From contig NC_071334.1 in assembly GCF_027744825.2 (NCBI RefSeq), forward strand, positions 37,975,937-38,039,936: a stretch of DNA of 64,000 bases, given 5' to 3'. Below are positions 39,201 through 51,600 of the stretch, piece by piece (the stretch's first letter is position 1; each line of letters starts with the position of its first letter). The notes below the pieces were generated by a model that saw only the letters and a list, made by a program, of their open reading frames with translations, was not told where the DNA came from and made no database searches. The position numbers and the translations under genes are program-made. This DNA comes from Synchiropus splendidus. Taxonomy: Eukaryota > Chordata > Actinopteri > Syngnathiformes > Callionymidae.

Positions 39201-42200
39201 TGATGTGCAACTACTAGAAAGACCCTTTCTGCTATAGTGGGAGGTTAAAATTTCATGTTCTGAAGGTTCCCTGAAAAGTTATGGCACAATGCGTAAAAAC
39301 GCTTTTCAGCCTGAGAGAAGGTGGGTTTCGGAACGCCAAACATAAAACTGTTAATAACTTTCGAAAAACACTTCAGACAGCTTAGGTTTGATTTGCAACT
39401 ACTAGAAAGACCCTTTCTGCTATAGTGGGATGTTAAAATTTCATGTTCTGAAGCGTCCCTGAAAAGTTATGGCACAATGCACAAATACGCTTTTCAGGCT
39501 GAGAGAAGGTGGGTTTCGGAACGACAAACATAAAACTGTTAATAACTTTCGAAAAACACTTCAGACAGCTTAGGTTTGATTTGCAACTACTAGAAAGACC
39601 CTTTCTGGTATAGTGGGATGTTAAAATTTCATGTTCTGAAGCGTCCCTGAAAAGTTATGGCACAATGCACAAATACGCTTTTCAGGCTGAGAGAAGGTGG
39701 GTTTCGGAACGACAAACATAAAAGTGTTGATAACTTTCGAAAAACACTTCAGACAGCTTAGATTTGATGTGCAAGTACTAGAAAGACCCTTTCTGCTATA
39801 GTGGGAGGTTAAAATTTCATGTTCTGAAGCTTCCCTGAAAAGTTATGGCACAATGCACAAAAACGCATTTCAACCTGAGATAAGGTGGGTTTCGGAACGC
39901 CAAACATAAAAGTGTTGATAACTTTCGAAAAACACTTCATACAGCTTAGATTTTATGTGCAACTACTTGAAAGACCCTATCTGCTATAGTCGGAGGTTAA
40001 AATTTTATGTTCTGAAGCTTCCCTGAAAAGTTATGGCACAATGCACAAAAACGCTTTTCAGACTGAGATAAGGTGGGTTTCGGAATGCCAAACATAAAAG
40101 CGTTGATAACTTTCGAAAAACACTTCAGACAGCTTAGATTTGATGTGCAACTACTAGAAAGACCTTTCTGCTATAGTGGGAGGTTAAAATTTCATGTTCT
40201 GAAGCTTCCCTGAAAAATTATGGCACAATGCGTAAAAACGCTTTTCTGCCTGAGATTAGGTGGGTTTCGGAACGCCAAACATAAAAGTGTTAATAACTTT
40301 CGAAAAACACTTCAGACAGCTTAGATTTGATGTGCAACTACTAGAAAGACTCTTTCTGCTATAGTGGGAGATTAAAATTTCATGTTCTGAAGCTTCCGTA
40401 AAAAGTTATGGCACAATGCACAAAAACGCTTTTCAGCCTGAGAGAAGGTGGGTTTCGGAACGCCAAACATAAAAGTGTTGATAACTTTCGAAAACACTTC
40501 AGACAGCTTAGATTTGATGTGCAACTACGAGAAAGACCCTTTCTGCTTTTGTGGGAGGTTAAAAATTCATGTTCTGAAGCTTCCCTAAAAAGTTATGGCA
40601 CAATGCACAAAAACGCTTTTCAGCCTGAGATAAGGTGGGTTTCGGAACGCCAAACATAAAAGTGTTGATAACTTGCGAAAAACAATTCAGACAGCTTAGA
40701 TTTGATGTGCAACTACCAGAAAGACCCTTTCTGCTATTGTGGGAGTTGAAATTTTCATTTTCTGAAGCTACCCTGAGAAGTTATGGCACAATGTACAAAA
40801 ACGCTTTTCAGCCTGAGATAAGGTGGGTTTCGGAACGCCAAACATAAAAGTGTTGATAACTTTCGAAAAACACTTCAGACAGCTTAGATTAGATGTACAA
40901 CTACTAGAAAGACCATTTCTGATGTAGTGGGAGGTTAAAATTTCATGTTCTGAAGCTTCCCTGAGAAGTTATGGCACAATGCACAAAAACGATTTTCAGC
41001 CTGAGATAAGGTGGGTTTCGGAACGCCAAACCAAAAAGTGTTGATAACTTTCGAAAAACACTTCAGACAGCTTAGATTTGATGTGCAACTACTAGACAGA
41101 CCCTTTCTGCTGTAGTGGGAGGTTAAAATTTCATGTTCTGAAGCTTCCCTGAAAAGTTATGGCACAATATGTAAAAACGCTTTTCAGCCTGAGATAAGGT
41201 GGGTTTCGGAACGCCAAACATAAAAGTATTGATAACTTTCGAAAAACACTTCAGACAGCTTAGATTTGATGTGCAACTACTAGAAACACCCTTTCTGCTA
41301 TTGTGGGAGTTGAAATTTTAATTTTCTGAAGCTTCCCTGAGAAGTTAGGGAACAATGCACAAAAACGCTTTTCAGCCTGAGATGAGGTGGGTTTCTGAAG
41401 GCCAAACATAAAAGTGTTGATAACTTTCGAGAATCACTTCAGACAGCTTAGATTTGATGTGCAACCACTAGAAAGACCCTTTCTGCTATAGTGGGAGGTT
41501 AGAATTTCATGTTCTGAAGCTTCCCTGAGAAGTTCTGTCACAATGCACATAAACGCTTTTCAGCCTGAGATTAGGTGGGTTTCGGAAGGCCAAACATAAA
41601 AGTGTTGATAACTTTCGAAAAACACTTCAGACAGCTTAGATTTGATGTGCAACTACTAGAAAGACCCTTTATGCTATGGTGGGAGGTTAAAATTTCATGT
41701 TCAGAAGCTTCCCTGAAAAGTTATGGCACAATGCACAAAAACGCATTTCAGCCTGAGGTAAGGTGGGTTTCGGAACGCCAAACATAAAAGTGTTGATAAC
41801 TTTCGAAAAACACTTCAGACAGCTTAGATTTGATGTGCAACTACTAGAAAGACCCTTTCTGCTATAGTGGGAGGTTAAAATTTCATGTTCTGAAGCTTCC
41901 CTGAGAAGTTATGGCACAATGTGTAAAAACGCTTTTCAGCCTGAGATAAGGTGGGTTTCGGAACGCCAAACATAAAAGTATTGATAACTTTCGAAAAACA
42001 CTTCAGACAGCTTAGATTTGATGTGCAACTACTAGAAACACCCTTTCTGCTATTGTGGGAGTTGAAATTTTAATTTTCTGAAGCTTCCCTGAGAAGTTAG
42101 GGAACAATGCACAAAAACGCTTTTCAGCCTGAGATAAGGTGGGTTTCTGAAGGCCAAACATAAAAGTGTTGATAACTTTCGAGAATCACTTCAGACAGCT

Positions 42201-43500
42201 TAGATTTGATGTGCAACCACTAGAAAGACCCTTTCTGCTATAGTGGGAGGTTAGAATTTCATGTTCTGAAGCTTCCCTGAAAAGTTATGGCACAATGCAC
42301 ATAAACGTTTTTCAGCCTGAGATTAGGTGGGTTTCGGAAGGCCAAACATAGAAGTGTTGATAACTATCGAAAAACACTTCAGACAGCTTAGATTTGATGT
42401 GCAACTACTAGAAAGACCCTTTCCGCTATAGTGGGAGGTTAAAATTTCATGTTCAGAAACTTCCCTGAAAAGTTATGGCACAATGCACAAAAACGCATTT
42501 CAGCCTGAGGTAAGGTGGGTTTCGGAACGCCAAACATAAAAGTGTTGATAACTTTCGAAAAACACTTCAGACAGCTTAGATTTGATGTGCAACTACTAGA
42601 AAGACCGTTTCTGCTATAGTGGGAGGTTAAAATTTCATGTTCTGAAGCTTCCCTGAAAAATTATGGCACAATCCGTAAAAACGCTTTTCAGCCGGTGATA
42701 AGGTGGGTTTCGGAACGCCAAACATAAAAATGTTAATAACTTTCGAGAATCACTTCAGACAGCTTAGATTTGATGTGCAACTACTAGAAAGACGCTTTCT
42801 GCTAATGTGGGAGTTGAAATTTTAATTTTCTGAAGCTTCCTTGAGAAGTTATGGAACAATGCACAAAAACGCTTTTCAGCCTGAGATAAGGTGGGTTTCG
42901 GAAGGCCAAACATAAAAGTGTTGATAACTTTCGAGAATCACTTCAGACAGCTTAGATTTGATGTGCAACAACTAGAAAGACCCTTTCTGCTATAGTGGGA
43001 GGTTAAAATTTCATGTTCTGAAGCTTCCCTAAAAAGTTATGGCACAATGCACAAAAACGGTTTTCAGCCTGAGAGAAGGTGGGTTTCGGATCGCCAAATA
43101 TAAAAGTGTTGATAACTTTCGAAAAACACTTCAGACAGCTTAGATTTGATGTGCAACTACTAGAAAGACCCTTTCTGCTTTAGTGGGAGGTTAAAAATTC
43201 ATGTTCTGAAGTTTCCCTGAGAAGTTATGGCACAATGCTCAAAAACGCTTTTCAGCCTGAGATAAGGTGGGTTTCGGAACGCCAAACATAAAACTGTTGA
43301 TGACTTGCGAAAAACAATTCAGACAGCTTAGATTTGATGTGCAACTACTAGAAAGGCCCTTTCTGCAATTGTGGGAGTTGAAATTTTCATTTTCTGAAGC
43401 TTCCCTGAGAAGTTATGGCACAATGTACAAAAACGCTTTTCAGCCTGAGTTAAGGTGGGTTTCGGAACGCCAAACATAAAAGTGTTGATAACTTTCGAAA
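36240..43500 (+). repeat. 4-monomer (752-bp) higher-order unit in two separated clusters
   Basis: A distinctive monomer with ATTTTAATTTTCTGAAG following GTGGGAGTTG occurs at 36,241 and 36,993 (752 bp apart), then at 41,315, 42,067 and 42,819 (752 bp apart each time). The clusters are offset by 5,074 bp (36,241/41,315) or 5,826 bp (36,993/42,819), which differ by 752 bp, so the second cluster gained one 4-mer. Linked markers are GAAGGCC for GAACGCC, CGAGAATCAC, and AGTTCTGTCACAATG near 36,467 and 41,530. This is a local four-monomer HOR that was also copied as a block. Confidence 0.8.
37960..40090 (+). repeat. 1,128-bp higher-order repeat (6-mer)
   Basis: GATATGG lies at 37,998 and 39,126, exactly 6 x 188 bp apart. 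The following monomers match in order: GATATGATG, GGTTCCCTG, GCGTAAAAACGC, ATAAAACTG, TTAGGTTTGATTTG and GCACAAATACGC. The second copy also contains an extra single-monomer duplication: GGAACGACAAAC occurs near 39,520 and 39,708, 188 bp apart. The same ordered set of variants appears in the 17.5, 20.9, 33.3 and 35.0 kb units. This run was therefore copied from domain I into domain II, or the reverse. Confidence 0.78.
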
Positions 43501-44770
43501 AACACTTCAGACAGCTTAGATTAGATGTGCAACAACTAGAAAGACCCTTTCTGCTATAGTGGGTGGTTAAAATTTCATGTTCTGAAGCTTCCCTGAGAAG
43601 TTATGGCACAATGCACAAAAACGCTTTTCAGCTTGAGATTAGGTGGGTTTCAGAACGCCAAACTTAAAACTGTTGATAACTTTCGAAAAACACTTCAGAC
43701 AGCTTAGATTTGATGTGCAACAACTAGAAAGACCCTTTCTGCTATAGTTGGAGGTGAAAATTTCATGTTCTGAAGCTTCCCAGAGAAGTTATGGCACAAT
43801 GCACAAAAACACTTTTCAGCCTGAGATAAGGTGGATTTCGGAATGCCAAACATCAAAGCGTTGATAACTTTCGAAAAACACTTCAGACAGCTTAGATTTG
43901 ATGTGCAACTACTAGAAAGACCCTTTCTGCTATTGTCGGAGGTTAAAATTTCATGTTCAGAAGCTTCCCTGAGAAGTTATGGCACAATGCACAAAAACGC
44001 TTTTCAGCCTGAGATTAGGTGGGTTTCAGAACGCCAAACAAAAAAGTGTTGATAACTTTCGAAAAACACTTCAGACAGCTTAGATTTGGTGTGCAACAAC
44101 TAGAAAGACCCTTTCTGCTATAGTGGGAGGTGAAAATTTCATGTTCTGAAGCTTCCCTGAAAAATTATGGCACAATGCGTAAAAACGCTTTTCAGCCTGA
44201 GATAAGGTGGGTTTCGGAACGCCAAACATAAAAGTGTTAATAACTTTCGAAAAACACTTCAGACAGCTTAGATTTGATGTGCAACTACGAGAAAGACCCT
44301 TTCTGCTTTAGTGGGAGGTTAAAAATTCATGTTCTGAAGCTTCCCTAAAAAGTTATGGCACAATGCACAAAAACGCTTTTCAGCCTGAGATAAGGTGGGT
44401 TTCGGAACGCCAAACATAAAAGTGTTGATAACTTGCGAAAAACAATTCAGACAGCTTAGATTTGATGTGCAACTACCAGAAAGACCCTTTCTGCTATTGT
44501 GGGAGTTGAAATTTTCATTTTCTGAAGCTTCCCTGAGAAGTTATGGCACAATGTACAAAAACGCTTTTCAGCCTGAGATAAGGTGGGTTTCGGAACGCCA
44601 AACATAAAAGTGTTGATAACTTTCGAAAAACACTTCAGACAGCTTAGATTAGATGTACAACTACTAGAAAGACCATTTCTGATGTAGTGGGAGGTTAAAA
44701 TTTCATGTTCTGAAGCTTCCCTGAGAAATTATGGCACAATGCACAAAAACGATTTTCAGACCGAGATAAG
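40480..44770 (+). repeat. 2-3 monomer block duplicated 3,760 bp apart
   Basis: About 40.5-41.0 kb recurs at about 44.26-44.76 kb with an offset of 3,760 bp (20 x 188), seen at the monomers starting near 40,635 and 44,395 and at GACCATTTCTGATGTAGTGGG (40,911 and 44,671). Shared features are CTTGCGAAAAACAATTC, CTACCAGAAAG and GTGGGAGTTG. It overlaps the 4-mer clusters, so recombination events in this region are layered. Confidence 0.7.
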
Positions 44771-45610
44771 GTGGGTTTCGGAACGCCAAACATAAAAGTG
44801 TTGATAACTTTCGAAAAACTCTTCAGACAGCTTAGATTTGATGTGCAACTACTAGAAAGACCCTTTCTGATATAGTGGGAGGTTAAAATTTCATGTTCTG
44901 AAGCTTCCCTGAGAAGTTATGGCACAATGCAGAAATACGCTTTTCAGCCTGAGATAAGGTGGGTTTCGGAACGCCAAACATAAAAGTGTTGATAACTTTC
45001 GAAAATCACTTCAGACAGCTTAGATTTGATGTGCAACTACTAGAAAGACCCTTTCTGCTATAGTGGGTGGTTAAAATTTCATGTTCTGAACCTTCCCTGA
45101 GAGGTTATGGCACAATGCACAAAATCGCTTTTCAGCCTGAGATAAGGTGGATTTCGGAATGCCAAACATAAAAGTGTTGATAACTTTCGAAAAACACTTC
45201 AGACAGCTTAGATTTGATGTGCAACTACTAGAAAGACCCTTTCTGCTATAGTGGGAGGTGAAAATTTCATGTTCTGAAGCTTCACTGAGAAGTTATGGCA
45301 CAATGCACAAAAACACTTTTCAGCCTGAGATCAGGTGGGTTTCGGAACGCCAAACATAAAAGTGTTGATAACTTTCGAAAAACACTTCAGACAGCTTAGA
45401 TTTAATGTGCAACTACTAGAAAGACCCTTTCTGCTATAGTCGGAGGTGAAAATTTCATGTTCTGAAGCTTCCCTGAGAAGTTATGGCACAATGCACAAAA
45501 ACACTTTTCAGCCTGAGATCAGGTGGGTTTCGGAACGCCAAACATAAAAGTGTTGATAACTTTCGAAAAACACTTCAGACAGCTTAGATTTAATGTGCAA
45601 CTACTAGAAA
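44770..45610 (+). repeat. Satellite monomers with a local single-unit duplication
   Basis: These are ordinary domain II monomers. Two adjacent units near 45.25-45.6 kb are nearly identical: both have GGTGAAAATTTC, AACACTTTTCAG, GAGATCAGG and TTTAATGTGC, 188 bp apart. I see no HOR longer than this and no non-satellite sequence. Confidence 0.6.
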
Positions 45611-48600
45611 GACCCTTTCTGCTATAGTGGGAGGTTAAAATTTCATGTTCTGAAGCTTCCCTGAAAAGTTATGGCACAATGCGAAAAAACGCTTTTCAGC
45701 TTGAGATAAGGTGGGTTTCGGAACGCCAAACATCAAAGTGTTGATAACTTTGGAAAAACACTTCAGACAGCTTAGATTTGATGTGCAACTACGAGAAAGA
45801 CCCTTTCTACTATAGTGGGAGGTTAAAATTTCATGTTCTGAAGCTTCCCTGAAAAGTTATGGCACAATGCACAAAACGCTTTTCAACCTGAGATAAGGTG
45901 GATTTCGGAAAGCCAAACATAAAAGTGCTGATAACTTTCGAAAAACACTTCAGACAGCTTAGATTTGATGTGCAACTACTAGAAAGACCCTTTCTGCTAT
46001 AGTGGGAGGTTAAAATTTCATGTTCTGAAGCTTCCCTGAAAAATTATGGCACAATGTGGAAAAACGCTTTTCAGCCTGATATAAGGTGGGTTTCGGAACG
46101 CCAAACATAAAAGTATTGATAACTTTCGAAAAACACTTCAGACAGCTTAGATTTGATGTGCAATTACTAGAAAGACCTATTCTGCTTTTGTGGGAGTTGA
46201 AATTTTCATTTTCTGAAGCTTCCCTGAGAAGTTATGGAACAATGCACAAAAACGCTTTTCAGCCTGAGATTAGGTGGGTTTCGGAAGGCCAAACATAAAA
46301 GTGTTGATAACTTTCGAAAAACACTTCAGACAGCTTAGATTTGATGTGCAACTACTAGAAAGACCCTTTCTGCTATAGTGGGAGGTGAAAATTTCATGTT
46401 CTGAAGCTTCCCTGAGAAGTTATGGCACAATGTGTAAAAACGCTTTTCAGCCTGAGATAAGGTGGGTTTCGGAACGCCAAACATAAAAGTGTTGATAACT
46501 TTCGAAAAACACTTCAGACAGCTTAGATTTGATGTGCAACTACTAGAAAGACCCTTTCTGATATAGTGGGAGGTTAAAATTTCATGTTCTAAATCTTCCC
46601 TGAGAAGTTATGGCACAATGCACAAAAACGCTTTTCAGCCTGAGATAAGGTGGGTTTCGGAACGCCAAACATAAAAGTGTTGATAACTTTCGACAATCAC
46701 TTCAGACAGCTTAGATTTGATGTGCAACTACTAGAAAGACCCTTTCTGCTATAGTCGGAGGTGAAAATTTCATGTTCTGAAGCTTCCCTGAGAAGTTATG
46801 GCACAATGCACAAAAACACTTTTCAGCCTGAGATCAGGTGGGTTTCGGAACGCCAAACATAAAAGTGTTGATAACTTTCGAAAAACACTTCAGACAGCTT
46901 AGATTTGATGTGCAACTACTAGAAAGACCCTTTCTGATATAGTGGGAGGTTAAAATTTCATGTTCTGAAGCTTCCCTGAAAAGTTATGGCACAATGCACA
47001 AAACGCTTTTCAGCCTGAGATAAGGTGGATTTCGGAAAGCCAAACATAAAAGTGCTGATAACTTTCGAAAAACACTTCAGACAGCTTAGATTTGATGTGC
47101 AACTACTAGAAAGACCCTTTCTGCTATAGTGGGAGGTTAAAATTTCATGTTCTGAAGCTTCCCTGAAAAATTATGGCACAATGTGGAAAAACGCTTTTCA
47201 GCCTGATATAAGGTGGGTTTCGGAACGCCAAACATAAAAGTATTGATAACTTTCGAAAAACACTTCAGACAGCTTAGATTTGATGTGCAATTACTAGAAA
47301 GACCTATTCTGCTTTTGTGGGAGTTGAAATTTTCATTTTCTGAAGCTTCCCTGAGAAGTTATGGAACAATGCACAAAAACGCTTTTCAGCCTGAGATTAG
47401 GTGGGTTTCGGAAGGCCAAACATAAAAGTGTTGATAACTTTCGAAAAACACTTCAGACAGCTTAGATTTGATGTGCAACTACTAGAAAGACCCTTTTTGC
47501 TATAGTGGGAGGTGAAAATTTCATGTTCTGAAGCTTCCCTGAGAAGTTATGGCACAATGTGTAAAAACGCTTTTCAGCCTGAGATAAGGTGGGTTTCGGA
47601 ACGCCAAACATAAAAGTGTTGATAACTTTCGAAAAACACTTCAGACAGCTTAGATTTGATGTGCAACTACTAGAAAGACCCTTTCTGATATAGTGGGAGG
47701 TTAAAATTTCATGTTCTAAATCTTCCCTGAGAAGTTATGGCACAATGCACAAAAACGCTTTTCAGCCTGAGATAAGGTGGGTTTCGGAACGCCAAACATA
47801 AAAGTGTTGATAACTATCGAAAAACACTTCAGACAGCTTAGATTTGACGTGCAACTACTAGAAAGACCCTTTCTGCTATAGTGGGAGGTGAAAATTTCAT
47901 GTTCTAAAGCTTCCCTGAGAAGTTATGACACAATGCACAAAAACGTTTTTCAGCCTGAGATCAGGTGGGTTTCGGAACGCCAAAGATAACAGTGTTGATA
48001 ACTTTCGACGAACACTTCAGACAGCTTAGATTTGATGTGCAACTACTAGAAAGACCCTGTCTGCTATAGTGGGAGGTTAAAATTTCATGTTCTGAAGCTT
48101 CCCTGAAAAGTTATGGCACAATGCGAAAAAACGCTTTTCAGCTTGAGATAAGGTGGGTTTCGTAACGCCAAACATAAAAGTGTTAATACGTTTCGAAAAA
48201 CACTTCAGACAGCTTAGATTTGATGTGCAACTACTAGAAAGACCCTTTCTGCTATAGTGTGAGGTTAAAATTTCATGTTCTGAAGCTTCCCTGAAAAGTT
48301 ATGGCACAATGCACAAAAACGCTTTTCAGCCTGAGACATCGTGGGTTTCAGAACGCCAAACATAAAAGTGTTGATAAATTTCGAAAAACACTTCAGACAG
48401 CTTAGATTTGATGTGCAACTACTAGAAAGACCCTTTCTGCTCTAATGGGAGGTTAAAATTTCATGTTCAGAAGCTTCCCTGAAAAGTTATGGCACAATGC
48501 ACAAAAACGCTTTTCAGCCTGAGATAAGGTGGGTTTCGGAACGCCAAACATAAAAGTGTTGATAACTTTCGAAAAACACTTCAGACAGCTTAGATTACAT

Positions 48601-51600
48601 GTACAACTACTAGAAAGACCCTTTCTGATGTAATGGGAGGTTAAAATTCATATTCTGAAGCTTCCCTGAGAAGTTATGGCACAATGCACAAAAACGCTTT
48701 TCAGAATGAGATAAGGTGGGTTTCGGAACGCCAAACATAAAAGTGTTGATAACTTTCGAAAAACTCTTCAGACAGCTTAGATTTGATGTGCAACTACTAG
48801 AAAGACCCTTTCTGCTATAATGGGTGGTTAAAATTTCATGTTCTGAAGCTTCCCTGAGAAGTTATGGCACAATGCTCAAAAACACTTTTCAGCCTGAGAT
48901 AAGGTGGATTTCGGAATGCCAAACATAAAAGCGTTGATAACTTTCGAAAAACACTTCAGACAGCTTAGATTTGATGTGCAACTACTAGAAAGACCCTTTC
49001 TGCTATAGTGGGAGATGAAAATTTCATGTTCTGAAGCTTCCCTGAAAAGTTATGGCACAATGCACAAAAACGCTTTTCAGCCTGAGATCAGGTGGGTTTC
49101 GGAACCCCAAACATAAAAGTGTTGATAACTTTCGAAAAACACTTCAGACAGCTTAGATTTGATGTGCACCATCTAGAAAGACCCTTTCTGCTATAGTGGT
49201 AGGTTAAAATTTCATGTTCTGAAGCTTCCCTGAAAAGTTATGGCACAATGCGTAAAAACGCTTTTCAGCCTCAGATAAGGTGGGTTTCGGAACGCCAAAA
49301 ATAAAAGTGTTAACTTTCGAAAAACACTTCAGACAGCTTAGATTTGATGTGCAACTACTAGAAAGACCCTTTCTGCTATAGTGGGAGGTTAAAATTTCAT
49401 GTTCTGAAGCTTCCCTGAAAAGTTATGGCACAATGCGAAAAAACGCTTTTCAGCTTGAGATAAGGTGGGTTTCGGAACGCCAAACATCAAAGTGTTGATA
49501 ACTTTGGAAAAACACTTCAGACAGCTTAGATTTGATGTGCAACTACGAGAAAGACCCTTTCTGCTATAGTGGGAGGTTAAAATTTCATGTTCTGAAGCTT
49601 CCCTGAAAAGTTATGGCACAATGCACAAAACGCTTTTCAACCTGAGATAAGGTGGATTTCGGAAAGCCAAACATAAAAGTGCTGATAACTTTCGAAAAAC
49701 ACTTCAGACAGCTTAGATTTGATGTGCAACTACTAGAAAGACCCTTTCTGCTATAGTGGGAGGTTAAAATTTCATGTTCTGAAGCTTCCCTGAAAAATTA
49801 TGGCACAATGTGGAAAAACGCTTTTCAGCCTGATATAAGGTGGGTTTCGGAACGCCAAACATAAAAGTATTGATAACTTTCGAAAAACACTTCAGACAGC
49901 TTAGATTTGATGTGCAATTACTAGAAAGACCTATTCTGCTTTTGTGGGAGTTGAAATTTTCATTTTCTGAAGCTTCCCTGAGAAGTTATGGAACAATGCA
50001 CAAAAACGCTTTTCAGCCTGAGATTAGGTGGGTTTCGGAAGGCCAAACATAAAAGTGTTGATAACTTTCGAAAAACACTTCAGACAGCTTAGATTTGATG
50101 TGCAACTACTAGAAAGACCCTTTCTGCTATAGTGGGAGGTGAAAATTTCATGTTCTGAAGCTTCCCTGAGAAGTTATGGCACAATGTGTAAAAACGCTTT
50201 TCAGCCTGAGATAAGGTGGGTTTCGGAACGCCAAACATAAAAGTGTTGATAACTTTCGAAAAACACTTCAGACAGCTTAGATTTGATGTGCAACTACTAG
50301 AAAGACCCTTTCTGATATAGTGGGAGGTTAAAATTTCATGTTCTAAATCTTCCCTGAGAAGTTATGGCACAATGCACAAAAACGCTTTTCAGCCTGAGAT
50401 AAGGTGGGTTTCGGAACGCCAAACATAAAAGTGTTGATAACTTTCGACAATCACTTCAGACACCTTAGATTTGATGTGCAACTACTAGAAAGACCCTTTC
50501 TGCTATAGTGGGAGGTTAAAATTTCATGTTCTGAAGCTTCCCTGAAAAGTTATGGCACAATGCGAAAAAACGCTTTTCAGCTTGAGATAAGGTGGGTTTC
50601 GGAACGCCAAACATCAAAGTGTTGATAACTTTGGAAAAACACTTCAGACAGCTTAGATTTGATGTGCAACTACGAGAAAGACCCTTTCTGCTATAGTGGG
50701 AGGTTAAAATTTCATGTTCTGAAGCTTCCCTGAAAAGTTATGGCACAATGCACAAAACGCTTTTCAGCCTGAGATAAGGTGGATTTCGGAAAGCCAAACA
50801 TAAAAGTGCTGATAACTTTCGAAAAACACTTCAGACAGCTTAGATTTGATGTGCAACTACTAGAAAGACCCTTTCTGCTATAGTGGGAGGTTAAAATTTC
50901 ATGTTCTGAAGCTTCCCTGAAAAATTATGGCACAATGTGGAAAAACGCTTTTCAGCCTGATATAAGGTGGGTTTCGGAACGCCAAACATAAAAGTATTGA
51001 TAACTTTCGAAAAACACTTCAGACAGCTTAGATTTGATGTGCAATTACTAGAAAGACCTATTCTGCTTTTGTGGGAGTTGAAATTTTCATTTTCTGAAGC
51101 TTCCCTGAGAAGTTATGGAACAATGCACAAAAACGCTTTTCAGCCTGAGATTAGGTGGGTTTCGGAAGGCCAAACATAAAAGTGTTGATAACTTTCGAAA
51201 AACACTTCAGACAGCTTAGATTTGATGTGCAACTACTAGAAAGACCCTTTCTGCTATAGTGGGAGGTGAAAATTTCATGTTCTGAAGCTTCCCTGAGAAG
51301 TTATGGCACAATGTGTAAAAATGCTTTTCAGCCTGAGATAAGGTGGGTTTCGGAACGCCTAACATAAAAGTGTTGATAACTTTCGAAAAACACTTCAGAC
51401 AGCTTAGATTTGATGTGCAACTACTAGAAAGACCCTTTCTGATATAGTGGGAGGTTAAAATTTCATGTTCTAAATCTTCCCTGAGAAGTTATGGCACAAT
51501 GCACAAAAACGCTTTTCAGCCTGAGATAAGGTGGGTTTCGGAACGCCAAACATAAAAGTGTTGATAACTTTCGAAAATCACTTCAGACACCTTAGATTTG

